Of a stretch of DNA of 64,000 bases, positions 24,881 to 36,391 are shown piece after piece; position 1 is the stretch's first letter, and every line of letters begins with the position of its first letter. The notes below the pieces were generated by a model, which saw nothing but the letters and a program-made list of their open reading frames with translations, did no database searches and had not been told where the DNA came from. Made by a program: the position numbers and the translations under genes. Source of the DNA: Parelaphostrongylus tenuis (lineage: Eukaryota > Nematoda > Chromadorea > Rhabditida > Metastrongylidae); the NCBI GenBank assembly GCA_019055375.1, contig JAHQIW010006386.1, positions 1 to 64,000 of the forward strand, in the 5' to 3' direction.

Positions 24881-26535
24881 GAATTTAAATAAGTATCCTC
24901 CTGCTGTTGATACAATTTTTAAAGACCACTTCCCAATTTTCAATTCTTCATGATCATCGTTAAATTCTTAGTTTTTTTTTAAAAAAAGGAATAATAGCTA
25001 AAATCTGGAAAATATGTTCTGAATACTCCTTAATTGCCTGCTGTTTGAGATCTTTCATGTTATGTCTCAATACGGCTCCTTCGATTATTTTCCATTTAGT
25101 GGACAACAGCGTGGAACTTCGCAAGTATTTCACTGTTCAACTGTTGAATTCGGAGATAAGATTTCATAGCATCATACGTGTCGATCTCAGCACTTCGTTT
25201 ATGCGAATCCTACAATCTGCACCTGGGTTTGTACTTTTGCTTGAGCACTTTGATCTTGCTTTGAAACATATAAAATGTCAATAGTGGTAATTGTTATATA
25301 TAATTTTGTTCAAATTGTGCATCAACCACTATTGTTATTACATTTATCCATTATCCATCTACATATTTCATCTTCTGTAATGATTAGAAATCAGTATAAA
25401 TCTATAACGCCAATTTCGCAGTGTCCATCGATCTGATGATTATAAGCTGCAATTTTCGTTTTTGTCTTGTTAGTTCGTTGATAAGTGTTCGTGACTTCAT
25501 CGACACAGAGATGTGTAACCAGTTGAGTGTTTATTCTTCAAAAAAAAAGGCACATTGCAAAGTTAATTCGTCACATTTTGGAGAAACTGGGATGCACCAC
25601 GGCGCCACATCCACCGCATAGTACTGGTATTGTTGCATCGATTATTTAGTTCTTTTGTACCCTGAAGCAGCATCTGCGGGAAAAAATACAGAGGCTGCAA
25701 TGAGTTCAGAAGTTAACTTATCGACTTCCTTGATCGCCAGCCTCATTTTTTCTAAGAGGAAAACATGCAACATTCGCCCACCAAACGGTTGCATGACGGT
25801 GATTATATTGCTAATTAGTTGACTTCTCTAAATAAGTAACATTTGCTTTATCAAAAGCGTTAAAATAGGAACAAGACGCCTCAGTATTCTTTCAAGTCAA
25901 ATCTTACCTATTAGAAAATTTTTTCACTACATATTCAATGGCGAAAGCATACTTTTTCTCAGACTAGGTCAATCTCCACTACTATTTCAGCTCACCCTTA
26001 ATACTGGCATTTTTTGAATTTGTATTTTCATTCTGTTTCCGCTGATATTCAAAGGGTTAGTAGCATTACTCTTTTTATCACTTTCTCAATCGACTCATCT
26101 ATCTTTGTACAAGCCGATCTCTATGTGGGCTCTCAAACATATTTACAATAATCTGTAGTCTAATCATCGATTTCTTCTTTCCATATTTTTCTCATTTTCA
26201 TGTTTTAATTTCTGTAACTTTTCACTCCTATTTTAATTCTAAATTTATATGACCAATTACTTTCATGTATCATGTTTTCAACATGAAACTCACTCTTATT
26301 AGACTTAATGGGGCAATTTTTATAAGTGCTAAGGGGTAGTAATGAATTTTCATAATGTAATCAAAATGCTAGGTGAAATAAGAGTAGAAACGTATCCAGT
26401 CACAAGCAAACAAAATAAAGTATTTATTTTGGGACTGAAAACTTTCTCAAATTTTCTCGTTAAATAATGTGAAGTTTTTTTATTGAGGTTCCAACATAAG
26501 TGCTTGCACTTAGTTGCTATAGAATACAAATCGTA

Positions 26536-26538
<3 letters not shown>
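24881..26538. other. AT-rich intergenic, one dispersed repeat
   Basis: Only the repeat at 25650-25870 is identified. ORFs at 25045-25284 and 25421-25621 are short with no motifs. Confidence 0.3.
25650..25870 (+). repeat. Dispersed repeat, copy 2 (first at 14745)
   Basis: Shares GTACCCTGAAGCAGCATCT, CCTCATTTTTTCTAAG and GTGATTATATTGCTAAT in the same order as the copy at 14745-15000. Family not identified. Confidence 0.4.
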
Positions 26539-26602
<64 letters not shown>

Positions 26603-26607
26603 ATATC
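26539..26607. repeat. (TA)n microsatellite
   Basis: About 70 bp of TA dinucleotides with three small interruptions (ATAATA, TTATAT). Two minus-strand ORFs reading Ile-Tyr repeats across it are artefacts. Confidence 0.95.
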
Positions 26608-28127
26608 ATAACAACGTTGTGTGAAGAAGACAAGGAAAATAATAAAAAAATGAGGCGATGAGAGAGGCTGCTTGAGAGCTTGAAAGTCTTGGAATAAAAA
26701 GAATCCGAGACTCTTGGAATAAAAAGAATCCAAGTGCCAACCAAGAAGTCACTAAGTGTCCTGTTGAAATAGTTCTTCATCTCCCTTTGATAGTGGGTCG
26801 AATTGAAACTATCACTCAGTGTTTTACTTGACGATACTTTTTAGAAATTAGTTTGAACTTTATTTCGTTTACGACAAAAGCCCACTTACAAATCGAGGTA
26901 GTGCAGTGGTTAGTGATGCAGTTCACCAAAAAGCAAAGTGTTGGTTCGACATTTCGCCAAACGCTTCTGGGCAGTAGACGTGGTAACATTTCATCGCGAC
27001 TATCTCTAAGATTATAGGAGAATCGTCGTGACTAGCATTCTGCGAAATTTATAAAATAGACGGAATTCTCAAGCAGCAACTGTAAATAGTGCGCAAAATA
27101 TTCGATGACGTTTGTGAAGGACGATTGCGAAGAAACGAACAGAACACAAGTAGTGCTGGGGTACGCACAGTATATACGTGATGACGGATCATGCGTATAA
27201 AAAATAACCTAGTAACATTCATACCATCTAATTTTTTCCAGAAAATTGACATAGTTTATTACTTTTACTATTTTTGGTCCGCTAAATATACTGGATAAAG
27301 CTGAACGGTCCAAGCAATTTGTAGATGTTTTTTTCCGACTCGCCGGAGACATGTATAGCCTGATGAAATAAACATCTGCCGTTCTTCATACATCTTCTTT
27401 TTTCCACCTAATCCTGACGGCCTGTAGTTGATTGTCCCTTCCGATCTATTTATTTTTGGCCAATATTTGTTAGTTTTCGTCTATTTTTGTCATTAAGTCA
27501 TAATACATAACTGCATTCTATTTCCGGCACATGATGTGTAATAACTACTTTACAGATGCATCTCAATTTTTGCTGCGGTGAGGGCTTCTTAACTGTTCTC
27601 AGAGCATAATTTTTTTTTTGAAGTCGCTATGCATAACCCATTTTCATATTCTATGCTCATCCAGTTCAAAAATGGGTTGGTTTTCTTGCCCCTCAAAAAA
27701 AAGGTCTGTTGCCTATCAATTTTCTCCGACATTTACACGTCACTCATAAATTTATAGGCACTGCTAAGAATCGAAAGCTGCTTTCATCCTATCGAAACGT
27801 TCAAGTTGTTTTAGCCAAGTTTCGAATTTGGTCTCTCCAGTCGTTTGATGGTTTTTCGCTCTCAATGAAATTTCGTCGCGACCTGTCCTAGGGTTTTGGA
27901 ATTTCAAGGTGTTTATGTGAAACTCCAATCAAACTCCCACATACATATTAACTTCACTGGAGCAGCTATAGTTTCTTGCTTATTACCGTCCTTTTCATTC
28001 GTGAGTAAGATGGCTAGTATCACCATGTTTTTGTTTCAACCTTCTGCTTGTTGCTGTCTGGTAAATAATAAGGCGTGCTAGCGCAATGATTATAAGCGCT
28101 CTGAAATATTTCTGTGCTCAGTCTCTG
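26608..28127. other. Intergenic, no supported gene
   Basis: Apart from a tRNA-like fragment at 26890-26965, nothing is recognised. ORFs at 27709-28081 are short with no motifs. Confidence 0.3.
26890..26965 (+). mobile_element. tRNA-like fragment
   Basis: Box A-like TAGTGCAGTGGTTAGTG and box B-like TTGGTTCGACATTTC at tRNA spacing. It resembles the heads at 43228 and 32434 but lacks paired acceptor ends. Confidence 0.35.
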
Positions 28128-28388
28128 CTATCGACCGCTCTTCTACAGACCGGCTCAAAACGATATAATATGATCAGGATATGACTTGTTTTGAGCCGAT
28201 AGTTCTAGTGCTATATAGGCGCCTATTTCTTCCTATTGGAACTCATCAGCAGCACCATCCCTGGCTTCCGTCGATCCCTTGAGGCTAAATAATCCTCTAG
28301 AGGAATCGACTAACGGCTCAAAGCAACTCATATCCTTATCAAATTATATCGTCTTGAGCGGGTCTGTAAAATAGCAGTCGATGGCAGC
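28128..28388. mobile_element. Inverted-repeat element of the second ribozyme family
   Basis: Left arm (ATCGACCGCTCTTCTACAGA, then CGGCTCAAAACGATATAAT) and right arm (ATTATATCGTCTTGAGCGG, then ATAGCAGTCGATGGCAGCG) form a terminal inverted repeat of about 75 bp with mismatches. The interior carries a minus-strand hammerhead. There is no ORF, so this is a non-autonomous element. Confidence 0.65.
28208..28255 (-). ncRNA. Hammerhead ribozyme, second family
   Basis: On the minus strand: stem I GTGCTG/TAGCAC, core CTGATGA, stem II TTCC-AATA-GGAA, GAAA, then TAGGCGCCTA (a perfect 10-bp palindrome), TA and TAGCAC. The usual base closing stem II on the 3' side seems to be missing, which may weaken it. 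The stems differ from the family at 41152, although the core is the same. Confidence 0.68.
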
Positions 28389-28489
28389 GATATGATTCAT
28401 TATAAAAGCCGCAAGCTCGGCTGCCGGTTCCCACAACGTTAAGTAATATCCTCATCCGACTTGGGGTGAATATTTTTTACTCGGCGTCG

Positions 28490-28632
28490 ATTCCTTTAAA
28501 GGATTATATGGCCTCAAGGGATCGACGGAACCGAGGGAGGGTGCTACTGATGAGTCCCAATAGAACGAAATAGGCGCATATATAGCACTAGACCAATCGG
28601 CTCAAAAAAAGTCATGTCCTTATGTGTTCAGC
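28490..28632 (+). mobile_element. Second copy, ribozyme repeat, opposite orientation
   Basis: This is an inverted copy of 28170-28310 about 180 bp away (GTCGATTCCTTTA, GGATCGACGGAACCGAGGG, to CGGCTCAAAAAAAGTCATG). Together with 28128-28388 it makes a complex cluster. The homologous decayed copy lies at 1679-1818. Confidence 0.6.
28541..28588 (+). ncRNA. Hammerhead ribozyme, second family
   Basis: Stem I GTGCTA/TAGCAC is perfect (6 bp). Core CTGATGA and CGAAA are intact. Stem II is GTCC-CAATA-GAAC with one mismatch. Stem III TAGGCGCATA is nearly palindromic. The core and stem II also resemble the schistosome hammerhead (CTGATGAGTCCCAA...). Predicted to cleave after the TA before TAGCAC. Confidence 0.75.
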
Positions 28633-28748
28633 GGTTCGATTCCTCCACCCTCGCAAATCAGCGCTCACTTTACCGACAGTAAATTGATGGTAGACTTGAG
28701 GAGATAGATTCAGTGACTTGATAGATCGCTGAGCCCTTACGTCATTGC
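28633..28748 (+). mobile_element. tRNA-derived SINE fragment
   Basis: A box B-like GCGGTTCGATTCCTCC is followed by a body resembling the SINE at 62131 (CAGTAAATTGATGGTAGAC). The 5' part is missing, probably replaced by the adjacent ribozyme repeat. Confidence 0.4.
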
Positions 28749-30493
28749 ATAAGCTAGGTGTTTATACACCCAATACTTTTTTTTGCTATGCTTAATGGAG
28801 TCAGGTGAATGACATTAAGCAGGTGATTCAGACCAAAACCCTTATAATTTCTTCCGTCATAATTGCGCATTTTCAAAATGCTAGCTTTTTATCATTGCCA
28901 ATGATTTTTTCGTTAAATCCTAGCAAATTTGTAACAAATTCCTCTATGGCTTTGAGGATATCTTTCCTAGATGCCATTTCATACCAATACTTCATAAACA
29001 GCTTTCTCTTTGGAAATAGTAATCAAACGGAAAATGTAATTCTACTTCATGTGTTCTTTCCGCACTGATGGCATACTTGGTGATGTCATTGTTTCTCGAG
29101 AAAGAAATCTTGCTCGTTCAATAGTATCGTTACTAGAAATGCGAGTTTGAAAAAGGATGAAGAAAAAGTCGACAACTTGTGTGCTTTGAAAACTTCACAA
29201 TTCTACCGTGGTAGGATGAGATTCATGTGTTATGACGGCAAGAATCTATGAGATTTACGTCTTTTTAAGGTAGTTCACAAACTTCACTGTGCATTAATTT
29301 ATATAAGCTTGACTTTAAACAGCAGAATTATTAATCTCGGATTGATATTGCAGTGTTTGTAGCGCAAGGGAAAGAGAACTACTCCGTTGATGCACACTTG
29401 ATTTGATCTCACGCCTTTGGTATGTTATGCTCTTCATCTCTCCGGGACCGACATAGTGGTAGCAGATTTAATTTGAAGGGTGACAACAGTGCATAGTTCG
29501 AATGTGGATCCGCCCACCTCTGCTTCATCAAGTCTAAATCATGATGGTCCACCCTTAGGAACTGATTAGCGACTGGAGCCTTTATCGTTCTAGCACTGAA
29601 ACTAGTGCACATGACAAAAATTCCTCCATCACCAACAAGCTAAAACTACTGCCTTGAGTCAACAACGCCCTTCGTATGTAACAAATTGACTACTTTACCA
29701 ATTATATTGATGCGGGAGGTGCGCTATGAGTACCTAGATCTTTGCCCGATGGTATTCGCTTGAACAATTCAGTGGAGAGCTTATAAAACGCTGAATATTA
29801 TATATCTAAGAACAACTTATGTGCTTGATGCGGTTGGAACCTGGGCCTGCTTAATTTTTCTAATGAATCGGTGGAGCTATTTGGCTGACTGGGTTGTGGA
29901 TAACCTGATATTCCCAGGCTCTAAAGATGGCGAAACCTCGGAAACGTCAGCTGTTTTAATATATGATCTTACTAAAACCCTCCGGTTTGGCTCAAAGAAA
30001 AACAAGGAATTACTTGACTAAGTGCTTGGTTAACATCAGTAAATGTATTTATTGGACTTGTGTGTATATATGCCCGAGTGTGTGCGTGTGTTATTCCAGT
30101 GATGGCGTCATGGCACAAGCTCGCAGGCCGACAAAGGGGCGGAGTGTGCAGCTCGTACGTTGACGTCATGTCATCTGAAAGATGTTTACCGACGACGATA
30201 TCTCAGTCGGCGACGTCTTCTACGTCATTCCATATTCACTGGGTCGTCTGGCTCTCATCACTGAGTAGTAGCTGAGGTGTCTAATTTCGTTCTGCACAAA
30301 CTTTTTTTCCAATCACATTGGTGTAGCAGCAGTTCTTGAGAGTTCCTTCGTTTTTTATTGCGTTTTGGGACATCTTACTGCGAAAAAGAATTATATATGC
30401 ATAATGGCTGTCAGCTTAAACGGATTTAGATCCGTCAAGGGTTGGATAGTGCTGGCTACAATAGAGATATATCAAAGAAGAGTGGGGGTAGAG
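28749..30493. other. Intergenic with exon-like patches, no clear gene
   Basis: A degraded tRNA-like stretch lies at 29435-29520 (TAGTGGTAGCAG, then AGTTCGAATGTGG). The stretches 29820-29990 and 30095-30270 (plus) are G+C-richer open frames. A TTATTCCAG acceptor at about 30099 and a GTACGTTG donor at about 30155 could bound a small exon, but no consistent gene could be built. Confidence 0.25.
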
Positions 30494-30590
30494 CGGTGGC
30501 CTCGGTGTTACATCCGTAGCACGTGCTCACGGTATGGGTGAAGCGCAGGTTTGACTCCCGTCTGAAGTCAAAACTTGCTTACCATTCAGT
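30494..30590 (+). mobile_element. tRNA-like element copy
   Basis: Box B GGTTTGACTCCCG and 3' end CTTGCTTACCATTC match the copies at 17463 and 20657. Box A is degraded (GTGTTACATCCGTAGCACG). Confidence 0.45.
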
Positions 30591-32433
30591 TCTCTTACGC
30601 ACATCCCACTAATGTTTAGAAAGTGGCTTTTTTGCGAGGTGAGGTAGCCCAAGCCACGTCAGATCTGATAACCTAACTCACAAAATGCTCGTCGATTCCT
30701 CTATCGTGGAACCCCTTTTATAAAAGTCTGCTAAAGGAGGTTAAGATTCAAATACCATTTGGAAGTGTTATAACGTTTATAGAAAAGCATTCTACTATAT
30801 ATTAAGCAAATTAGATGATATTCAATCGAATTAGACATCAAAGAAAATCATTAATGACTAACTGGGCCAACATTTTAATACGCTTGTTCGTTCTGTTGGA
30901 AAAGCTTAACTTACGCGGAGCATTCTTTTTTGCTTCTAAAATCAATATAATAAAACTCGAACATTCCAGTTATGCAGCGTTTAGAAGAAATTCGCAATAC
31001 TGGCATTGGTCGAATTTCCCACCTTAACCCGTTTATCTCTTAGAAGTGCCGTTAAGTTTCGTCTGCTCCATATCTCGTTTTCCATTCCCTTTTCTGAATT
31101 AGTGTTGTCGAATATTTGTTTTGGGGAAGATCATGTGAAAAATTCCTCAAAACATTCTTCATCAACGGTGGCTCACCATTCGCTGTTTTTTTGTGGTGAA
31201 CAAACCTAGAAGTTTTGATATGAAGTTTATTTCAGCAGGTGAACGTCACGCTGGTTTTGCCTTCCCCTGAGCCTTGTAAGGTCATTCTAAGTGCATTTTA
31301 ACCAGCCGGGTACCTCATCTCTCTTGAAAAAAAGCCACGCCACCGAAACTTTATTTGTACTGATGTCATTGCGACTTTTTTTTTGTGCTTTCACCGTTAT
31401 TCTTTTGAGTCTTTTACTGAATATGCCAAGAGGAACAGTATAAATTATTAATTTCACGTGTACTCTGTGGAAGAGTCATGTAAGATCACGACTGTGTGAA
31501 AAGCTGTTTTTTTGCCAGTGGGACTGAAAGCTAAGTTATGCGGCTTTTCAGTTGAGGTTATAGAAGCAAGTGACTGACTATGTTGCTCTGAATCTGACGT
31601 GCCATGCTCCGAAGAAGGTGAAGCCGCCGTAATGTCAGCTGTTCAAATAAAGTGTATGATAAAAGCCTCGCGATTTGCTTACTGCAGAACTTAGCGATGT
31701 TGATCAATGACAGTGTTATTAGTTGATGGCTCATTATTCAACACCACCTCCTATGATGTATTGTCTGCAATGCATGCCTGGACGAGGCATAGTGAACGAA
31801 GTGCATTGTAGCCAATGCATTCTTTCCCACTGATGTGTCTGCACGGGGCTTTTATGCCACACTTTTTGTATTCAGCCATTAACGTATCCAACACTGATGT
31901 AATGTCAGGCATTTCACTTGAAAATCTATTTTCCGCACTTGATAATTTACGATAACATACAAATGAGCGCAGTTCGCGGCGAAGGGCTGATGTTCGTGAC
32001 GAAAACAGCCACACAGAGCAATGTTTGCGAGGGTAAAAAACTCATTGCTTGAACAGTGGACTTTCACACTTAGGAACGCCTTATCGATATGATGAAATGA
32101 TGAATTGTCTAGGAGGATTCGTGATGTTGGTTGAGAGCTCACTAAGTCACATGTTCCTCAGTTTGCGTCAACTCCGTAAATTCCTTTATTGATGTGCTAC
32201 CATAAGGTTGTTGTGAAGGTCTTATATGCCTAAATACTAGCCGTCTCCAAGCCTTCGCGCTCTACAGAATCCGCTCTTGATATATAATCCTTCATAGTTA
32301 CATTGACTGAGGTCCAATGGAGTCGAATTTCGCTTGAATCAATTATTAGCACTGTCGATAATCAATCAGAATTCATTTTATTAGACCGCTTCTTGCGGTA
32401 GTATAATGTCACAGTATACCCATAATATAGAGT
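30591..32433. other. Intergenic or intronic, one possible small exon
   Basis: A TTATTTCAG acceptor at 31233 and a GTAAGG donor near 31277 enclose about 45 bp open in phase 0 (QVNVTLVLPSPEP). ORFs at 30815-31209 upstream are open but unsupported. Overlapping minus-strand ORFs at 31751-32142 have no motifs. None is strong enough to call. Confidence 0.2.
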
Positions 32434-32545
32434 TGTGTGCAGGAACTTTTGCGTCAGATGGCATTCGAACCAACATTTCACCATATCAGATGGCGCGTGC
32501 TGAACCGTTGCACTACCGACGTCCGTTTTGAGGTTTTTGCACACT
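32434..32545 (-). mobile_element. tRNA-like element with inverted ends
   Basis: On the minus strand: box A-like GTAGTGCAACGGTTCAGC and box B TTGGTTCGAATGCC, ending CTGACGCAAAAG. GTGTGCA and TGCACAC bound it as short inverted repeats. It is related to the hairpin at 46071 (shared CTGACGC.AAAG end). Confidence 0.45.
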
Positions 32546-33689
32546 ATATCATCTGGTATTAGCAGTGTCTTGAACCAACTGAGTCATAGTGTTCATCCTG
32601 AGAAACGAATTTTGCGAACTGCGTTAGAAATAAAACATTTAGATGAGTTGCAATACAACCACGAGTATGCTGGAATACGAGCAAAACAGGAAACCTTAAC
32701 AGACTTCGAACACGAGGCTACACTCTTTGGATCCCCTATACTATGCGCTGCACCATTGAGACCCTTTTGTTGTTGGCTATCCTCCTACCGTATCTTGGCC
32801 TTGTCGGCCAAGATGAAGTCAAAGCGAGAACTTTGATGATGAAGTAGGAACGCAAGATTCCGAAAATGACAATTGGGGTTCGCTGACGATTTGAGACTTC
32901 AAAATTTACTCATATTTCATCGTTACTGTGGCTATATTTTATATTGTATTTCTCCGTAGAAATGAATAGTTAGCAAATAAGTCAAAACAATTTGTAACCT
33001 TTGCAAACAATCCTTGATATTTTCGCCACCAATAGCATTCCAACAATCGTAATACACGTCACTTTAACCCATATTTTCCTGATTAGCTGCGCCGACAATA
33101 ACTTGATATAGCCTTCTAAAACCGTTGACTCGTTCTTTGCCCAATGGAACCGCTTTCTCTGATAGGAACTCAAAAGTGCAACCTTCAAGATACTACGTAG
33201 ATGTCCATCTTAGAGTCATTCAATGAAGTTTTTCTCTCATTTGCTTACTATGTCCATGTGTTCACTGAAAACATTGTGATTGAGCGAAAGAGAAGCGGTT
33301 ACGTGTACGCGTTTATGTCTACGGATACCTGTCATTGATTTTCATTGACAGTAACCACCCACCTTGATTGGGGAAAAGGATATGGTCGTGGACTATGCAC
33401 ATCATAATAACGTCCTTCCTACATCTCCACTGGAGCTCATTATGACGCTTCAATTACGTTGTGCTGCTCATTGATGACGTTTTTGAGACGTCCTTTTGTG
33501 TTTTTCTTACAATAAACGACAACTCGAGTGCTTCTTTGTCGTAGGCTTTTAGCTAAGATGAAACTTGCTTGCCAGCAGTTGTTACAAAGATATTTTTTTT
33601 ATACAAGAAACCGTGTTTGAGCCTCATTTCCGCTAAATGGATGCTATTTTACTGGATAGAAAGTACTGTCGATGCATCCTCCTGAACGC
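32546..33689. other. Intergenic, no supported gene
   Basis: A 102-codon plus-strand frame (32528-32836) starts inside the tRNA-like repeat and has no recognised motif. Nothing else is seen. Confidence 0.3.
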
Positions 33690-33743
33690 CTAATGATTAT
33701 TTTTTGAGCCCTGCATGTGGTCTGTCTTAGAAAAACTTATAGA

Positions 33744-33787
33744 ACCGATATACGTGTTTTCGGCCTTAACAGTTTCGTCACTCGGAC
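33744..33787 (-). ncRNA. Hammerhead ribozyme, core mutated
   Basis: On the minus strand: GTCCGA, GTGACGA (C3 replaced by G), a stem II region, GGCCGAAAA, CACGTATA, then TCGG. The C3 change without a compensating G8 change should inactivate it. Confidence 0.55.
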
Positions 33788-34202
33788 ATACCATTTGTCT
33801 TTAGCCAATGCTCTCGCGTGGAACCCAGCCCCTAGATAGAGTTAGCACAGACGAATTTTTTACACATGCCACTATAGCAAACCACATACATTGCTCTAAA
33901 AATGATTCTCAGGCACATTGGAAATTTAGCGTGGTCTAAGATAACACTTGAAGAAGGGCATGTCATTTTTAACGATACCAGCCAAAAGCTAAATCGAGGG
34001 TAAAACACTGTCTATCCAGTGATATTTCCACTTAACGGCATGGGTTTGAAATATTTAACGATATCAGTCAAGAGCAATCGAGTGCAAAACACTGTCCATT
34101 CAGTGATATTCTCACTTAATGACTTGTGTAAAAATGTCGTCTGCGTCAACTCCATATAGGGCTTAGGTTCTCCCGAGAGGACTTACTAAAAACGAAGAGT
34201 AC

Positions 34203-34247
34203 TGTCCCACTGACGAAGCTGCCAAGGCCGAAACACATATATCGGGC
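34203..34247 (+). ncRNA. Hammerhead ribozyme, core intact
   Basis: CTGACGA and GAAA are present, with stem II GC-TGCCAA-GGC-like pairing. Stem I is weakened (GTCCCA against TCGGGC), and the stem III palindrome is broken (CACATATA). It may be slow or inactive. Confidence 0.6.
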
Positions 34248-34346
34248 TCTATAAGTGCCCATAACAGACCACATGCATGGCCCAAAAAGTGATTATCAAG
34301 CATAATGAAAGTTGAGAATGGCCTCAAGAAAATACACGAATACGAA

Positions 34347-35949
34347 AAAGATGCATCTTCCTCTTGACCGTAGTTTAAAGTGGTGCGAAAGTGCCACTGG
34401 ATTAACTGTCATTTGAAATCCAATGTTTGTTAGGATATTCATTGTCATATCACTCAGCGTTGTTATAGTCGCCGCTTTCCTACTCGATTCCGTCGGGTTC
34501 TCGCTCTTGAAGCACAGGACCCCTAAGCCATCTTCCATATTTCCATATGTCCAGATACATTATAACTTTGAGAAAAATTTGAATGTGGTTATGTCTAATG
34601 AACTCCAAAATGTATATCCTCAGAATGGTATATCTCCTTTTCTGGCTTTTCTCTAGTCAGCAAAAACAACCGAGTGTACTCGGAAAACATGCATTGTTCA
34701 TTATGTGAAACACACAATGCCTAGTAAATCAGCTGTTTTTCCATATCCGACTTATATCGACCGAAATTGTCGCCTGAATGACGTCCTACCTCATAAACAC
34801 CAGGACTTACCTAAGGTATCTCTCAAAACGTTTGCAAATATTGCTATCGATGTGGTTGGTCATCGATAAAAAAACCCTATAAGACGTCTTCTACGGTTCT
34901 GCCACGCTCTCAACCCCTGAAATCGTTTAGCTATCGGAAAATTCTTGTCAGATGTCTAAAACGAGCTTTGCTCATTAATTATTGTGTTCTATTCGCTTGT
35001 GAATTGTACTGTTTGTGCAGCCGACACAAATATAAGCGTCGACAGTTAAGCAAATTTGAGCATTGGGCTCTATGTTGAGTAAAACCTTGTACTCTCGAGT
35101 ATTTATCTTTGTAAGTCCCTTCCGTTCTTCTCTCATATGGTGACAATTGGAAGTGCAGGAGGCGGGTTTGTCAGTGGTGGTCTTACGAAATAACTATTAG
35201 TTCACCTATTATCCACCTTCGTTGTTTTCGTCACATTTTCTTATCACTATTATTGACAAGCTTATAACCACTTGAAAGTGAAGTCATTGTTATGAGATTA
35301 ACATTAAAGACTATATCAATTATCTGCTCCGCTTCATAAGATTGACAGATGCGTACTTCTTTATTTCTATCTCTATTCTTGATTATGATAAATCTCGTTG
35401 TGTCACTTGTTCCCATAGCAATCATTTCCACACCATATCTCTATTGCTTTATTTTAGCAATTTAACTATCTTCACGTGACGAACGGATGTGAAAATTTCT
35501 TCGATTTTGTTACTCATATCGCTTCCGTCATCCATTAACTTCATCGGACATCTGTGTAGGTTCGGTTGCTACTTGAGAACTCCATATTTCCCCTGAATGT
35601 GATTGAAAGCTGTTCGGCTTGATTCTTTCTTGACCAGAGAAAACTACAATAGAGAGTTCGCAGGTGTTCATTACGTTATCAGTTACATGACCTTGCAGAT
35701 CGGGAAAAGTTTTCCCCTAATCACGTTCGGTGCGGATTTTCCGATCCCGTAAAGACAAGGGGCTTGATTAGTCAGTATAACCCATATCTCGATAACGTGT
35801 TGTAATACGAGAGCAATGCTTGAGAAACATTAGTATCGCAAGGAGTATCACGTAAATTTTGAGAAGATGAAAGAACACATTGGCAAAATACCACAAAATC
35901 AGCACCACAGGCCCTCTTTCTTGAAAAACAAATTTTTCACCACGTTTTT
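34347..35949. other. Intergenic, one signal-peptide-like ORF
   Basis: Nothing is recognised except the ORF at 34423. The overlapping minus-strand frame 34538-34296 runs into the mobile element and is not supported. Confidence 0.3.
34423..34656 (+). CDS. Hypothetical ORF, signal-peptide-like N-terminus
   Basis: An ATG at 34423 opens 77 codons. The N-terminus has the shape of a secretory signal: MFVR, then a hydrophobic core IFIVISLSVVIVAAFLL. The basic segment LLKHRTPKP follows. No cleavage or cysteine pattern identifies a family. The opposite strand is also open here, so coding direction is uncertain, and no splice or trans-splice site was established. Confidence 0.2.
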   Translation: MFVRIFIVISLSVVIVAAFLLDSVGFSLLKHRTPKPSSIFPYVQIHYNFEKNLNVVMSNELQNVYPQNGISPFLAFL

Positions 35950-36015
35950 TGTAAACTGACTTGTCTGAAAATAATTTTTGAGTCATGCATTTGGTCTGTT
36001 ATGGGCACTTTCACA

Positions 36016-36058
36016 GTGCAATAAGCGTCTTTTGGCCTTGCAGCCTTGTCAGCTGCAC
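36016..36058 (-). ncRNA. Hammerhead ribozyme remnant, left arm
   Basis: Minus strand: GTGCAG, CTGACAA, stem II GGCTGCAAGGCC, then AAAAGACGCTTATTGCAC. G8 of the core and the first G of GAAA are changed, so it is expected to be inactive. Confidence 0.5.
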
Positions 36059-36348
36059 AGTGCCTTTCATCTGAGCCAAGCCCTCTTGATGAGAACCCCC
36101 TTACATAGGGGAACCGCAACCATAATATTTACAGGCGCCGTGAACTGATAAAATCACCTGAAGGTCAGTGTTGTTCACTCAATTGCTCTTGGCTGGTAAT
36201 CGTTAAATATTATACCATTCGTTTAGAGTGTTTAAAGCTGCTCATTTGTTGATATTTATCACTTGATGGCGCGTGTAACATGACGTCAGCGGTTCCTTCA
36301 TGTAAGGAGGTTGTCACCGGAGAGGGATCGGCTTAGAAGAAAGACACC

Positions 36349-36391
36349 GTGCAAGTGACGAGGATGCAAAGCCGAAACACGTGTATTGCAC
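36349..36391 (+). ncRNA. Hammerhead ribozyme, C3-to-G copy
   Basis: Stem I GTGCAA/TTGCAC is perfect, GAAA and CACGTGTA are intact, and stem II is GG..CC. The first core base reads G (GTGACGA). The same change occurs in 33744-33787, which hints at a shared ancestor of inactive copies. Confidence 0.6.

Larger units (their letters stand above)
33690..34346. mobile_element. Compound fold-back/tandem hammerhead element
   Basis: Order: a left arm (TTTTTTGAGCCCTGCATGTGG) with a minus-strand ribozyme; a right-arm tail (AACCACATACATTGCTC, TTTAGCGTGGTCTAAG) at about 33890-33960; then two successive partial unit starts (ACGATACCAGCC... and ACGATATCAGTC..., each with AAAACACTGTC and CAGTGATAT). A plus-strand ribozyme and a right arm to about 34346 finish it. 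The repeated unit starts show internal head-to-tail duplication, as in the 40.9 kb array. Confidence 0.6.

Noticed and set aside
26350..26733. 127-codon minus-strand ORF
   Set aside because: Central part is Ile-Tyr repeats encoded by the TA microsatellite.
32528..32836. 102-codon plus-strand ORF as a gene
   Set aside because: It begins inside a tRNA-like repeat and lacks any recognisable feature.
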